Source: Deltaproteobacteria bacterium (GTDB taxonomy: Bacteria > Desulfobacterota > DSM-4660 > Desulfatiglandales > Desulfatiglandaceae). From it: a DNA stretch of 58,562 nt. The stretch covers positions 1-58,562 of the forward strand of contig JAJDOH010000165.1 of assembly GCA_022340265.1 (NCBI GenBank), written 5' to 3'. The position numbers were made by a program, and so were the translations under genes. The first letter of the stretch is position 1. Each line of letters begins with the position of its first letter. Below, one piece after another: positions 8,801 through 17,909 of this stretch. The notes beneath the pieces were generated by a model. The model did no database searches. It was not told where the DNA came from and saw only the letters and a program-made list of their open reading frames with translations.

Positions 8801-10432
8801 TCATGGAAGCCTCAGAAAATTGGAAGTGCTTTCAACTTCTTTCAAAATCTCTTTCTCATTCCAGTTTAACTCTTGGGCCATGATCCGGGCCACCTGAAAC
8901 AGTATTTCCTCGCCCGGATTTCCCAGGGTTCCAATGCCGGTTCGGCGCAATACAATATCCTTCAGTGTACGGGCCATCTCGTGGCGAACACCATAGACCA
9001 CTTGTGCGAGGAGTTCTCCGTCCCTGTTGAGTCGCCGGGCCAGAATGCGTTGATTTCTTGCCAATGACAACACACGCTTATATTCCTGGCCGTAAAGGCG
9101 CCCAAGACAATCAATGGTATTCTCAGAAAAATCCGGATTTTCTTTTTGGATACAATTTAAAAAATCATTCAAATCATGAATCCTGGAACCTTTGAGATAT
9201 TGTCGGTCTGATATGGATGGGCCGACGGCGCGTCCGGTTTTTTCTTTCAATCGGTCGACCACTTTTTCAGCAAGGCCGCGACTGGTGGTCCATTTGCCTC
9301 CTTCCACCGTCAAAAGGCCATCGATGCCCTCTGAGGCGTTGTCGTGGATTTCATATTTTCTGGAAGACCTGTAAGTTTCACGTTTTCCGCTTTGCAGCAA
9401 AGGCCGGAGGCCTCCGTAGGTATGAAGTATGTCATCATAGGTAATATCCAATCCCTCAAAGGATGTATTCACAGTTTGCAGCAGTTCCAGAATGCTTTTG
9501 CGGGTTACCCGGTAATTATCGGGATGACCTTTGTAGGGTTTATCGGTGGTGCCGATCAGGGTATGGCCACGCCAGGGGATTAAAAAGCAATGCCGGCCCC
9601 CGGGGGTGAAAGCGCTCACCACTGAGTTTTCTTTCGTAACCTGCCTCGTAATGATATGGATCCCTTCAGAGCGTTGCAGGTGCGCTATTTTCTTACCTTC
9701 CAATAGCTGGTTAAGCAGGCTGTCGGCCCAGGGACCGGCACAGTTGATGGTGAGCGGTGCGAGCACCTCAATTTCTCTTTTTTCGATGAGATCGCAAACC
9801 CGAACACCGCAAACCCGGTGACTCTTCTGGAGAAAGGCCGTGACACGGGCATGGTTGGCGGCCCTGGCGCCGTAATGAAGCGCAGTCTTCATAAATGCGA
9901 GCGCCAGACGTTCCGGACAGATGCTGATGCAGTCATAAAAAATAGATGCGCCGGTCAGCCCATTTTTACTGATGACCGGTTGAAGACGAAGGGCTTCCTC
10001 GGCGGAAATGGCCTTGTGACCGGGGATGCTTTTGGATTTGTCCCAGGTAGTTGTCTTGCCGACGGCCAGAAAATCGTATTGGATTAACCCGATTCTGATG
10101 AGCCATTTATTGCTTTTGAGCGATGAACGATAGTGCGGCAGTAACATGGGAAATGGATAGACGAAATTGGGAGCAATGTTACTCATGGTTCTTCGTTCCC
10201 TCAAAGATTCCCAAACAAGACGGTACTCCAGATTGTTCAGATAGCGCAGCCCCCCGTGAATCAGCTTTGATGAAGCCGCCGAGGTCGCCTCCGAGAAATC
10301 GCCCTTTTCAAACAACACCACCGACAGTCCTCGGGATGCCGCCTCATAGGCGATGGCCGCCCCCGTGATGCCGCCGCCGATGATGATGACGTCAAAGGTT
10401 TCATTTTTAATGTGTTCGGTGTATCTTTCCAT
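8801..10432 (-). CDS. glpD: Glycerol-3-phosphate dehydrogenase/oxidase (GlpD/GlpA type)
   Basis: A 543-residue FAD enzyme that oxidises sn-glycerol 3-phosphate to DHAP at the membrane. The Rossmann motif is VIIIGGGITGAAIAYEAASRG, followed by the family signature SAASSKLIHGGLRYL, and the C-terminal alpha-helical DAO_C domain is present (YGVRHEMARTLKDIVLRRTGIG). First gene of the operon, with the AGPS-like oxidase 20 bases downstream. Together the pair links G3P, DHAP and ether-lipid precursors. The start ATG 10432 (MERYTEHIKNETFDVIIIG) gives the usual short lead before the FAD motif. Confidence 0.9.
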   Translation of the reverse strand: MERYTEHIKNETFDVIIIGGGITGAAIAYEAASRGLSVVLFEKGDFSEATSAASSKLIHGGLRYLNNLEYRLVWESLRERRTMSNIAPNFVYPFPMLLPHYRSSLKSNKWLIRIGLIQYDFLAVGKTTTWDKSKSIPGHKAISAEEALRLQPVISKNGLTGASIFYDCISICPERLALAFMKTALHYGARAANHARVTAFLQKSHRVCGVRVCDLIEKREIEVLAPLTINCAGPWADSLLNQLLEGKKIAHLQRSEGIHIITRQVTKENSVVSAFTPGGRHCFLIPWRGHTLIGTTDKPYKGHPDNYRVTRKSILELLQTVNTSFEGLDITYDDILHTYGGLRPLLQSGKRETYRSSRKYEIHDNASEGIDGLLTVEGGKWTTSRGLAEKVVDRLKEKTGRAVGPSISDRQYLKGSRIHDLNDFLNCIQKENPDFSENTIDCLGRLYGQEYKRVLSLARNQRILARRLNRDGELLAQVVYGVRHEMARTLKDIVLRRTGIGTLGNPGEEILFQVARIMAQELNWNEKEILKEVESTSNFLRLP

Positions 10433-10602
10433 GATATAATCATGATTAGCGCAATTTTGCTTTGCCTACAAGTCCAAAATTTGTGGAGTTTTCCTAAATG
10501 CAATATTGTGAAAAGACAACGCTTCCCGGTTGAATAACGGCCGGCATCAAGGCAAAAGACTTAAGATGAAAATCCCTTTCTCGATCAACAAAAAACCGTC
10601 TC

Positions 10603-11511
10603 ATGGAAAGTATCACCCGGGCGGGCCTCAATCCCCCTAAGATGCTGACCCTCATGATGACCAACAACTGCAACCTCAATTGTCGCCACTGCTGGCCTGA
10701 AAGTCTTTCTCATGAGTCAATGAATCCGGTTCCGCTGAAAACGCTGGAGCGGCTGATTACCGACTTTTGCGACCTGGGTGCCCAAGAGGTTTGTCTGACC
10801 GGTGGAGAACCTCTGACCCATCCAGGCTGGCGCGAATTACTGTGCTTTGCCTGTGTTCAAAAAGGGCTCGAACGCGTGCACCTTCAGACAAACGGAACCC
10901 TGCTAACGGAAACAGAATATAATTTTGACAGGATTCCCATGCTGCTGCAGTACTTGGACCGGATCGGGATTGGCCGGTTTGTGAGCGGTACCCTTGTTCA
11001 GGCCGGCAGAGCCGCTGATCACAGCGAACTGGCGCCTCCAACGCCTGAACGGTATCAGTGGCTCCTCCACCTTTATCACCAGAATGAAATTTTCGGAAAA
11101 CGTTACCACAAAATGGTTAATATCGCCTGTTTGGAATGGTGACTGGGAAAGGAAGATTCCGTATTTGAGGATTGTGCCTGTTTTGAATTGCCCTATGTGA
11201 CGGCCGATGGTGCACTTTACCCCTGTATCATGCTCCCGGTGGATGATCTGGCTGTCAGAAATGTCCATAAAGAACCCGTGGCGGAATTGTTCGTGAAAGC
11301 CATATCCCGCTGGTCCGGCCTTCCGGCACGGCAGCAGCAGCGCGCCGTTGAGTTGGTTCCTTGTGAGACCTGTCCCGGTCACCACCATTGCGCCGGCGGC
11401 TGCATGGGTCGGGCCTATGCCACAACAGGGGATTTCATGCGGGTGGAAGACCGATGTTTTCTGAGGAAAGCCGTGTACACATGGAAACCGATACCGCCCC
11501 AGGGTATATGA
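10603..11511 (+). pseudogene. Radical SAM/SPASM protein, disrupted (in-frame TGA plus internal deletion)
   Basis: The N-terminus has a full radical-SAM motif (TNNCNLNCRHCWPES) and GGEPL, and the C-terminus has a SPASM cysteine cluster (CETCPGHHHCAGGC…RCF) after YVTADGALYPCIMLPVD. Both parts are in the same frame but are split by TGA at 11140-11142 (IACLEW*LGKED). In addition TNGTLLTE runs straight into TEYNFDRIPMLLQYL, losing the central beta-strands a family member should have (roughly 50 codons). So it looks like a decayed gene for a peptide- or protein-modifying radical enzyme. Readthrough of TGA as selenocysteine is unlikely, since nothing catalytic is expected there. Confidence 0.75.
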
Positions 11512-11561
11512 TTCAATAGGCTTACAAGCACCTAAAAACCACTCAAAACTGGAGTCGCGCT

Positions 11562-12158
11562 ATGAACCGCCCCCTTTGGAAAATCGCAGGGAGGCTGGCA
11601 TTGAATGGCCTCCGTTTTAAATATCTCAAACGAACCGGGCATCCCGGCAAACCTCAAGCGTTGAGTCTGGAGATCACGCATCATTTCATTGCAAAGTGCA
11701 TGATGTGCAACATTTGGAAAATTCCCGACCATATGGCGGACATACCTTTGGCCCAATAGGTGAATCTTCTCAGTTCGGAACTTTTTTCCGATTTGAGAGA
11801 ATTGGATATTACCGGCGGAGAGCCTCTTCTTAGAAAAGATCTGTCCCAGCTATTTGAAGAAATCCTTCGTTTGAAAAAGACTAATCTCGGGAAACTCAAA
11901 AGCATCTCGGTGATCACAAACGGCCTGTTGACCGATCGCGTATTGAATGACACAGAGACAATTCTGAAAGGATTAAGAGCAGGAGAGATGGACCTGGTGG
12001 TGGTGTGCGCCATGGACGGCATCGGAAAAATCCATGACAAAGTGAGGAACTGCCCCAATGCGTGGGAAAAGGTTAATGAAATTATTCATGGGTTGATGGT
12101 GTTGCGAAAGCGATATCCCAACCTGATTATCGGTTTGAAAACCAGCGGAAAAAATTAA
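11562..12158 (+). pseudogene. Second radical SAM gene, disrupted and truncated
   Basis: ALSLEITHHFIAKCMMCNIWK matches a radical-SAM start, but the first Cys of CxxxCxxC is Phe (HHF-IAK-C-MM-C), and an in-frame TAG at 11757-11759 separates it from the rest (LRELDITGGEPLLRKDL, ISVITNGLL, VVVCAMDGIGKIHDKVR). The frame ends at GLKTSGKN, well before a complete TIM barrel. Three lesions (lost cluster ligand, nonsense codon, truncation) mark it as dead. It lies 50 bases after another broken radical-SAM gene, so the two probably belonged to one lost operon. Confidence 0.8.
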
Positions 12159-12242
12159 TTTTACTACGAAAACAGTTCCATTTTCTTTTCTTATGATATA
12201 AAGGAAAAAATTTTAAACCGACAGCCGAGAGAAGGAAGATTT

Positions 12243-12270
12243 TGGTGTTATCGTTGTCGTAATGACACCA
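12243..12270. promoter_or_regulatory. Dyad upstream of the polyamine operon
   Basis: TGGTGT at 12243-12248 and ACACCA at 12265-12270 form perfect 6-base arms around a partly symmetric centre, 40 bases before the speA start. It could be an operator or a leader hairpin. No regulator is identified. Confidence 0.3.
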
Positions 12271-12310
12271 GCAAGAGGTGAAAAGTGATCAGAAAAGGCG
12301 TAATGGAAAG

Positions 12311-14203
12311 ATGAACAAGGATGACTCTGCTGAACTCTACCACATTCGAAACTGGGGGGCGGGTTATTTTGACATATCCGATGCGGGGAATGTGGTGATT
12401 CGTCCCTTCAGGCAGCACGAAGAGATTTCCGTTGATTTAATGAATGTCCTCTCCGGCATTACGGACCGGGGTTACGATATGCCCGTGCTGCTGCGCATTG
12501 AAAATATTCTGCATTCCCAGATCAAGGAGTTGAACGACAGTTTTGCCGCCGCCATTCATGAGTACGGCTACCGAGGGGAGTACCGGTCGGTTTACCCCAT
12601 TAAGGTCAACCAGCAGCAACAGGTGGTGGAGGCCATTACCCGTTTCGGAAGCGAATACCACCACGGCCTTGAGGCGGGGAGCAAGGCCGAATTGATCGCG
12701 GCCCTTTCCTTTCTGGAAGACCCGGAAGCTTGTCTCATCTGCAACGGTTACAAGGACCGGGAATTCGTGGATTTGGGACTTTATGCCTGTCGCATGGGCC
12801 TCAAATGTTTTTTTGTGGTTGAAATGCCCAGCGAACTGGATCTGATCCTGGAGCGGTCCCGAGTGCTGGGGATTCGCCCCTTGATCGGTGTCCGCATCAA
12901 AGTTTCCACCCAGGGAGGGGGACACTGGATGGAGAGCGGTGGCGACCGAAGCATTTTCGGGCTCAGCGTCACCCAAGTCCTCGACGTGGTGGAAAAACTG
13001 AAAGACTGCGACATGTTGGACTGTTTTCAATTGCTTCATTACCATCTGGGTTCACAAATCCCCAACATTCGGGATATTCGTTCAGCGGTCATGGAGGCCT
13101 GCCGGGTTTATGCGGGTCTGGCCAAGGAAGGTGCGAATATGCGCTATTTTGACGTGGGCGGGGGACTGGCCGTGGATTACGACGGTTCCAATACCAACTA
13201 TGTGACCAGCCGGAATTATGGGCTTAATGAGTATTGTTCCGATATCATCGAATCCATCATGAGCATCCTGGATGAAGAAGGGGTGATGCATCCCACCATT
13301 ATCACCGAAACCGGCCGGGCCATCGTGGCCTATTACTCCGTCCTGCTGTTCAACGTGCTGGACAAACGTCGGTTTGAAGGGCAAACTCTTCCCGAAAACC
13401 TGCCCGAAGAGACCCATGAGATCATACAGAACCTTCATGAGACATTTAGAAGTTTGAGCCTGAAAAATACCCAGGAATGTTACAACGATGCCATTTACTA
13501 TCGAGATCAGGTCCGCCAGTTATTTAAACTGGGTGAAATCAATCTAAGAGAACGTTCACTGTCTGAAAATATATTCTGGCACCTGGTTCGAGAAATTGCC
13601 CAAAACATCACAAAGCTAAAATTTGTTCCCAAAGATCTTCAGGATGTCCCTATTGCCCTGGCAGACACCTATTACGGCAATTTCAGTGTCTTTCAATCGC
13701 TGCCGGACGCCTGGGCCATCGAGCACCTGTTTCCCATCATGCCCATTCACCGGCTCAACGAAATGCCCTCATGCTTGGCCACCGTGGCTGATATCACCTG
13801 TGATTCCGACGGCAAAATCGACAAGTTCATCGACATTCACGGGGTTCGAAATGCGCTTCCCCTGCACCAACTGATTCCCGGGGAAGAATATTATCTGGGG
13901 GTCTTTCTGGTGGGAGCTTACCAGGAAACCTTGGGGGATCTCCACAACCTTTTCGGTGATACCAACGTGGTCACCATCCGGGTGACCGAAGATGGGCGTT
14001 ACAGCCTTGTCCGGGAACAGGAAGGGGATACGGTTGCGGATGTGCTATCTTATGTGGAATATGAACCCAAAAACATGCTGGCAAGATTTCAGAAATTTGC
14101 CGAAAAGGCAGTGGGTAAACGAAGTATCACAGCGCAGGAACGCCGTAAGATCATGAAGGCCTATGAAACGGGGCTTCGCGGATATACCTATTTTATGCGA
14201 TAA
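12311..14203 (+). CDS. speA: Biosynthetic arginine decarboxylase
   Basis: A PLP enzyme of fold type III, about 630 residues from ATG 12311 (an in-frame GTG at 12278 is possible but gives an atypical lysine-rich lead). It decarboxylates arginine to agmatine. The PLP-lysine motif is YRSVYPIKVNQQQQVVEAI, with GLEAGSKAEL next; the substrate-side motifs FDVGGGLAVDYDGS and TETGRAIVAYYSV follow, and the C-terminal helical region ends in LRGYTYFM, typical of SpeA. First gene of a four-gene polyamine operon with carboxyspermidine dehydrogenase, carboxyspermidine decarboxylase and agmatinase. Confidence 0.95.
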   Translation: MNKDDSAELYHIRNWGAGYFDISDAGNVVIRPFRQHEEISVDLMNVLSGITDRGYDMPVLLRIENILHSQIKELNDSFAAAIHEYGYRGEYRSVYPIKVNQQQQVVEAITRFGSEYHHGLEAGSKAELIAALSFLEDPEACLICNGYKDREFVDLGLYACRMGLKCFFVVEMPSELDLILERSRVLGIRPLIGVRIKVSTQGGGHWMESGGDRSIFGLSVTQVLDVVEKLKDCDMLDCFQLLHYHLGSQIPNIRDIRSAVMEACRVYAGLAKEGANMRYFDVGGGLAVDYDGSNTNYVTSRNYGLNEYCSDIIESIMSILDEEGVMHPTIITETGRAIVAYYSVLLFNVLDKRRFEGQTLPENLPEETHEIIQNLHETFRSLSLKNTQECYNDAIYYRDQVRQLFKLGEINLRERSLSENIFWHLVREIAQNITKLKFVPKDLQDVPIALADTYYGNFSVFQSLPDAWAIEHLFPIMPIHRLNEMPSCLATVADITCDSDGKIDKFIDIHGVRNALPLHQLIPGEEYYLGVFLVGAYQETLGDLHNLFGDTNVVTIRVTEDGRYSLVREQEGDTVADVLSYVEYEPKNMLARFQKFAEKAVGKRSITAQERRKIMKAYETGLRGYTYFMR

Positions 14204-14218
14204 GAGAAGGAGCGTAAC

Positions 14219-15397
14219 ATGCCAAATGTGTTGATTATCGGTGCGGGCGGGGTAGGGCAGGTGGTGACCCACAAATGTGCTCAGGTACTGGAAGTGTTTG
14301 AAACCATTTGTCTGGCCAGCCGCAATATTGGAAAATGCAATCGCATTGCCGCGCAAATTTCAAGACCCATTCGAACTGCTCAGGTGGATGCGGATGATGT
14401 GGGCGCCCTGGTCAGCCTGATTCAAACTGAAAAACCGGACCTGGTGCTTAACGTGGCGCTTCCGTATCAGGATCTTCATATCATGGATGCTTGCCTTGAA
14501 ACCGGGGTTCATTATCTGGATACGGCCAATTACGAACCGCCGGATGAAGCCCGTTTCTGTTACAGATGGCAGTGGGATTATTACGAGCGATTTCGGGACC
14601 GCGGCATCATGGCCCTTTTGGGTAGCGGTTTTGATCCCGGGGTGACCAATGTGTTCTGCGCCTGGGCGAAAAAAATGCATTTTGATGAGATCCGTGAACT
14701 GGACATCATCGACTGCAATGCCGGGGACCACGGCCAGCCATTTGCCACCAATTTCAATCCGGAAATCAATATTAGAGAGGTTACGGCGCCGGGGCGCTAT
14801 TATCAAACGGGAGTATGGCGCAAGACCGCACCGCTGTCGGTTTCAAAAGAATTTGACTTTCCCGAAGGCATCGGGCAGAAGAAGATATATCTGATGTATC
14901 ATGAAGAGTTGGAGTCTCTGACACGGTATATGCCGGGTATTCAACAGGCCAGGTTCTGGATGACGTTTTCCGATAATTATCTCAAGCACCTGGAGGTCCT
15001 TGAAAACGTCGGCATGACCCGCATTGACCCCGTCATATATGAGGGGCGGGAGGTCGTTCCACTGAAATTTTTAAAGGCCCTCCTGCCGGACCCAGGATCT
15101 CTGGGGCCGTTGACAAGAGGTCGTACCTGCATCGGTTGCCTTATCAAAGGCGTCAAGGATGGAAAAGAAAAACAGTACTATATTTACAATATTTGCGACC
15201 ATGAAAAAGCCTTCAAAGAAGTGGGAAGCCAGGCCATCAGCTACACCACCGGTGTGCCCGCCATGATTGGTGCCATGATGGTACTCACAGGAAAATGGAG
15301 TGGAAAAGGGGTTTTCAACATGGAACAGTTTGATCCGGAACCCTTTATGAAAGAACTGCCTCGATATGGCTTGCCATGGACCGAAACAATCCTTTAG
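14219..15397 (+). CDS. Carboxy(nor)spermidine dehydrogenase (saccharopine dehydrogenase family)
   Basis: A 392-residue NAD(P)-dependent enzyme with an N-terminal Rossmann fold (VLIIGAGGVGQVVTHKCAQ) and a saccharopine-dehydrogenase-type C-terminal domain (NPEINIREVTAPGRYY, KGVKDGKEKQYYIYN). In the alternative spermidine pathway it condenses aspartate semialdehyde with a diamine and reduces the product. Because speA and speB in the same operon yield putrescine, the likely product is carboxyspermidine rather than carboxynorspermidine. AGAAGGAG lies just before ATG 14219. Its stop overlaps the next gene by 22 bases. Confidence 0.9.
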   Translation: MPNVLIIGAGGVGQVVTHKCAQVLEVFETICLASRNIGKCNRIAAQISRPIRTAQVDADDVGALVSLIQTEKPDLVLNVALPYQDLHIMDACLETGVHYLDTANYEPPDEARFCYRWQWDYYERFRDRGIMALLGSGFDPGVTNVFCAWAKKMHFDEIRELDIIDCNAGDHGQPFATNFNPEINIREVTAPGRYYQTGVWRKTAPLSVSKEFDFPEGIGQKKIYLMYHEELESLTRYMPGIQQARFWMTFSDNYLKHLEVLENVGMTRIDPVIYEGREVVPLKFLKALLPDPGSLGPLTRGRTCIGCLIKGVKDGKEKQYYIYNICDHEKAFKEVGSQAISYTTGVPAMIGAMMVLTGKWSGKGVFNMEQFDPEPFMKELPRYGLPWTETIL

Positions 15398-16533
15398 ACT
15401 TGGACCTGGAAGGCGTTTCCACGCCTTGTTTTGTGGTGGATGAGCGGACGCTTCTGCAAAACCTGGCCATTTTGAAACATGTGCAAAATCGGGCCGGTTG
15501 CCGAATCCTTCTGGCACTGAAGGCGTTTGCCATGTTTCGTGTGTTTCCGCTTCTTCGAAAATCCCTGCATGGCGTGTGTGCCAGTTCTCCCCACGAGGCT
15601 CGACTGGGATATGAGGAATTCAAGGGTGAGGTGCACACCTTTGCCGCTGCCTACAGCGATGCTCAAATGCGGAAAGTGATGCGGTATTCCAATGTGGTGG
15701 TTTTCAATTCGTTTTCGCAGTGGAACCGCTTCAGACCCTTCCTTCAGAATGCTTCAAAAGATATCCAGTGTGGTATTCGTGTCAATCCGGAACATTCCGA
15801 GGGAAAAGTGCCGTTGTATGATCCCTGCGCGTTTGGGTCCCGCCTGGGGGTACGGCGGTCGCAGTTTGAGGGAGAGGATCTCACGGGAATTTCTGGGCTT
15901 CATTTTCACACCCTTTGTGAGCACAACGTCGATGCCCTTGAGCGTACCTTGCGGGTATTTGAAGAAAAATACGGATCATTTTTGAAAGGTATGAAGTGGG
16001 TCAATTTTGGTGGGGGGCATCACATTACACGTGCTGATTACGATGTGGAGCGGCTCTGCCGTCTGATTCTGGATTTCAAGAGCCGTTATTCGCTTCAGGT
16101 TTACCTGGAACCCGGTGAAGCGGTGGCACTGAATGCGGGCATTCTCATTACAACGGTTCTCGATATTGTGCAAAATGATATGCCCATTGCCGTTCTGGAT
16201 ACGAGCGTCCCATGCCATATGCCCGATGTTTTGGAGATGCCCTATCGGCCGGAGGTGGCCGGTGCGGGACTCCCGCAAGCGAAAGCCCATACCTATCGGT
16301 TGACGGGCCTCAGCTGTCTTGCGGGAGACGTGGCGGGGGAGTATTCTTTTGATCGTCCTTTGCATGTGGGCCAGCGGCTCGCTTTTCTCGACATGGCACA
16401 TTATACCATGGTGAAAACCAATACTTTTAACGGTGTGACGCTACCGGAAATCGCCCTTTATGACCACAAAAGCGATTCCGTTAAGGTAATCAGGACATTC
16501 GGATACGAAGATTACAGGATGCGCCTGTCATGA
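15376..16533 (+). CDS. nspC: Carboxy(nor)spermidine decarboxylase
   Basis: A 385-residue PLP fold-III decarboxylase. The PLP-lysine segment is CRILLALKAFAMF, phosphate-binding and metal-like motifs appear in WVNFGGGHHITRADYD, and the substrate pocket is in YLEPGEAVALNAG and DTSVPCHMPDVLEMPY. It removes the carboxyl group from carboxyspermidine to give spermidine, so no S-adenosylmethionine decarboxylase route is needed. It overlaps the dehydrogenase by 22 bases and the agmatinase by 4, showing translational coupling. Confidence 0.92.
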   Translation: MDRNNPLDLDLEGVSTPCFVVDERTLLQNLAILKHVQNRAGCRILLALKAFAMFRVFPLLRKSLHGVCASSPHEARLGYEEFKGEVHTFAAAYSDAQMRKVMRYSNVVVFNSFSQWNRFRPFLQNASKDIQCGIRVNPEHSEGKVPLYDPCAFGSRLGVRRSQFEGEDLTGISGLHFHTLCEHNVDALERTLRVFEEKYGSFLKGMKWVNFGGGHHITRADYDVERLCRLILDFKSRYSLQVYLEPGEAVALNAGILITTVLDIVQNDMPIAVLDTSVPCHMPDVLEMPYRPEVAGAGLPQAKAHTYRLTGLSCLAGDVAGEYSFDRPLHVGQRLAFLDMAHYTMVKTNTFNGVTLPEIALYDHKSDSVKVIRTFGYEDYRMRLS

Positions 16534-17414
16534 TCCGTCAGGATGATATGCGTAGCAAAGTCCTCCGATATCCCGCTTTTTTGACGTCGGAACTGGGTCA
16601 GGTGAACCCGGATCAGGCACTGTTTCATGTGATCCCCGTCCCGTACGAAAAAACCGTCACCTACGGAACAGGCACTCGGAAAGGCCCTGCCGCAATCCTC
16701 GAAGCTTCGCAGCAGTTGGAGCTATATGATGGAAAGGGCATTCCAGCTGAAAAAGGCATTTACACGGATACGGTGCATCTTTGCGGCGGAGAGGAGGATG
16801 CTGTTCTGGATGCTCTCGCCGTTAGGGTAGAAAGGATTCTTAAGAAAAAGAAGATTCCGTTGGTTCTGGGGGGAGAGCATACCATTACGACAGGCGTTTT
16901 AAAGGGGGCGGCCCGTTTACCGGGTTCGATCGGCGTGATTCAGTTCGATGCTCATGCAGATCTTCGAGATCGCTACGAAGGGTCCAGGTACAATCACGCC
17001 TGTGCCATGCGCCGTGTGCTGGAGATGGGGCACAGGCTTTTTCAGATCGGCACCAGAAGCCTTTCCATGGAAGAAGCGGTCTATCGAAAGAAGCGGGGAA
17101 TCGGCACTTTGGACGCAAGGGATATCGCAAAGAGCGGTATTCCGGAGACAATTCTGCCTGAGAATTTCCCTGATCGTCTTTATTTGACCATCGATGTTGA
17201 CTGTATGGACCCTTCCCTTATGCCGGCTACGGGTACACCGGAGCCCGGCGGAATGACCTGGTACCAGATGATGGAAGCGCTTTCAAGCGTCTGCCGCCAG
17301 AGAACGGTCATTGGCTTTGATGTGGTGGAGCTGGCTCCCATCACCGGTTTTCACGCGCCTGACTATACCATTGCAAGGCTCGTTTACCAGATGATGGGAT
17401 TGATCTCCGGTTAG
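16530..17414 (+). CDS. speB: Agmatinase
   Basis: A 294-residue ureohydrolase that splits agmatine into putrescine and urea. All manganese-binding motifs are present: GGEHTIT, QFDAHADLRD with YNHACAMR after it, and TIDVDCMDPSLMPATGTPEPGGM. The start ATG overlaps the stop of nspC (ATGA). With speA it provides the putrescine for the dehydrogenase and decarboxylase in the same operon, so arginine to spermidine is encoded in one transcript. Confidence 0.93.
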   Translation: MIRQDDMRSKVLRYPAFLTSELGQVNPDQALFHVIPVPYEKTVTYGTGTRKGPAAILEASQQLELYDGKGIPAEKGIYTDTVHLCGGEEDAVLDALAVRVERILKKKKIPLVLGGEHTITTGVLKGAARLPGSIGVIQFDAHADLRDRYEGSRYNHACAMRRVLEMGHRLFQIGTRSLSMEEAVYRKKRGIGTLDARDIAKSGIPETILPENFPDRLYLTIDVDCMDPSLMPATGTPEPGGMTWYQMMEALSSVCRQRTVIGFDVVELAPITGFHAPDYTIARLVYQMMGLISG

Positions 17415-17702
17415 ATGAGATGGCCCTATGGAATTACGTGTTCCTGTTTTGCCTAGGGAAGCGGAATTTTTAGTTCCGAATGGAGTGTTTTTATGGGTTT
17501 TTAGAATTTTGGGAAGATGATTGAGAGAGGAAATATGTTTTCAAGAACTTATTGTTCCGGTTCATAGGCAGGTGGGAAAAAGGCGTTCGTTATCCTAATA
17601 TTCCCATTATATCAAATGATAAGCTGAGTTCAGAACAGTGAATAGATTTTCTCCAATGTGCTATTTAAGAACAGATGGGAATTGTAAGTTTCAAATTTGT
17701 TT

Positions 17703-17721
17703 AGTCCTGTTTAGAAGGACT
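17703..17721. repeat. Perfect inverted repeat AGTCCT-N7-AGGACT
   Basis: Six-base perfect arms 25 bases upstream of the -24 element. Too close for a classic enhancer but suitable for a repressor or accessory protein site; could also be a small hairpin. Confidence 0.4.
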
Positions 17722-17745
17722 GAATTTCATTATGTATCATACTTT

Positions 17746-17761
17746 TGGCATGCCTGTTGCT
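17746..17761 (+). promoter_or_regulatory. Sigma-54 promoter for the acidic protein gene
   Basis: TGGCATGCCTGTTGCT fits the RpoN consensus TGGCAYG-N4-TTGCW at every defined base. Transcription should begin near 17772, giving a leader of about 138 bases before the ATG at 17910. Confidence 0.7.
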
Positions 17762-17773
17762 TTTAACAATCTG

Positions 17774-17823
17774 ATCGGGTAGTGCAACAGTCACGTTTTT
17801 GGGCTGTTGCCCGATGGTTTTTC
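17774..17823 (+). terminator. Terminator-like hairpin at the start of the leader
   Basis: ATCGG (17774-17778) and GCAACAG (17784-17790) pair with CTGTTGC (17804-17810) and CCGAT (17811-17815), leaving a 5-base bulge and a 13-base loop. GGTTTTTC follows at once. The hairpin begins at the predicted 5' end of the sigma-54 transcript, so it may be an attenuator, a 5' stabiliser, or the end of a ~50-base RNA. Confidence 0.5.
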
Positions 17824-17909
17824 AGAACCATAGTGATCAAGCAGCCGTTTGAGAAAAGAGATGTCTCAAGGCACGTATTCGGGAATCGTGAGATGAAAGG
17901 AAGAACAAA

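Larger units (their letters stand above)
17415..17909. other. Long intergenic region with sigma-54 promoter and leader hairpin
   Basis: No coding sequence is seen in these 495 bases. After speB a small dyad (CGGAA-N7-TTCCG near 17462) could help end the polyamine transcript but lacks a tight T-run. The right half carries a dyad, a sigma-54 promoter and a terminator-like hairpin, each listed separately. Confidence 0.6.

Noticed and set aside
11140-11142. TGA in the first radical-SAM gene as a selenocysteine codon
   Set aside because: It follows IACLEW, a non-catalytic position; no convincing SECIS-like hairpin follows, and the gene also has an internal deletion.
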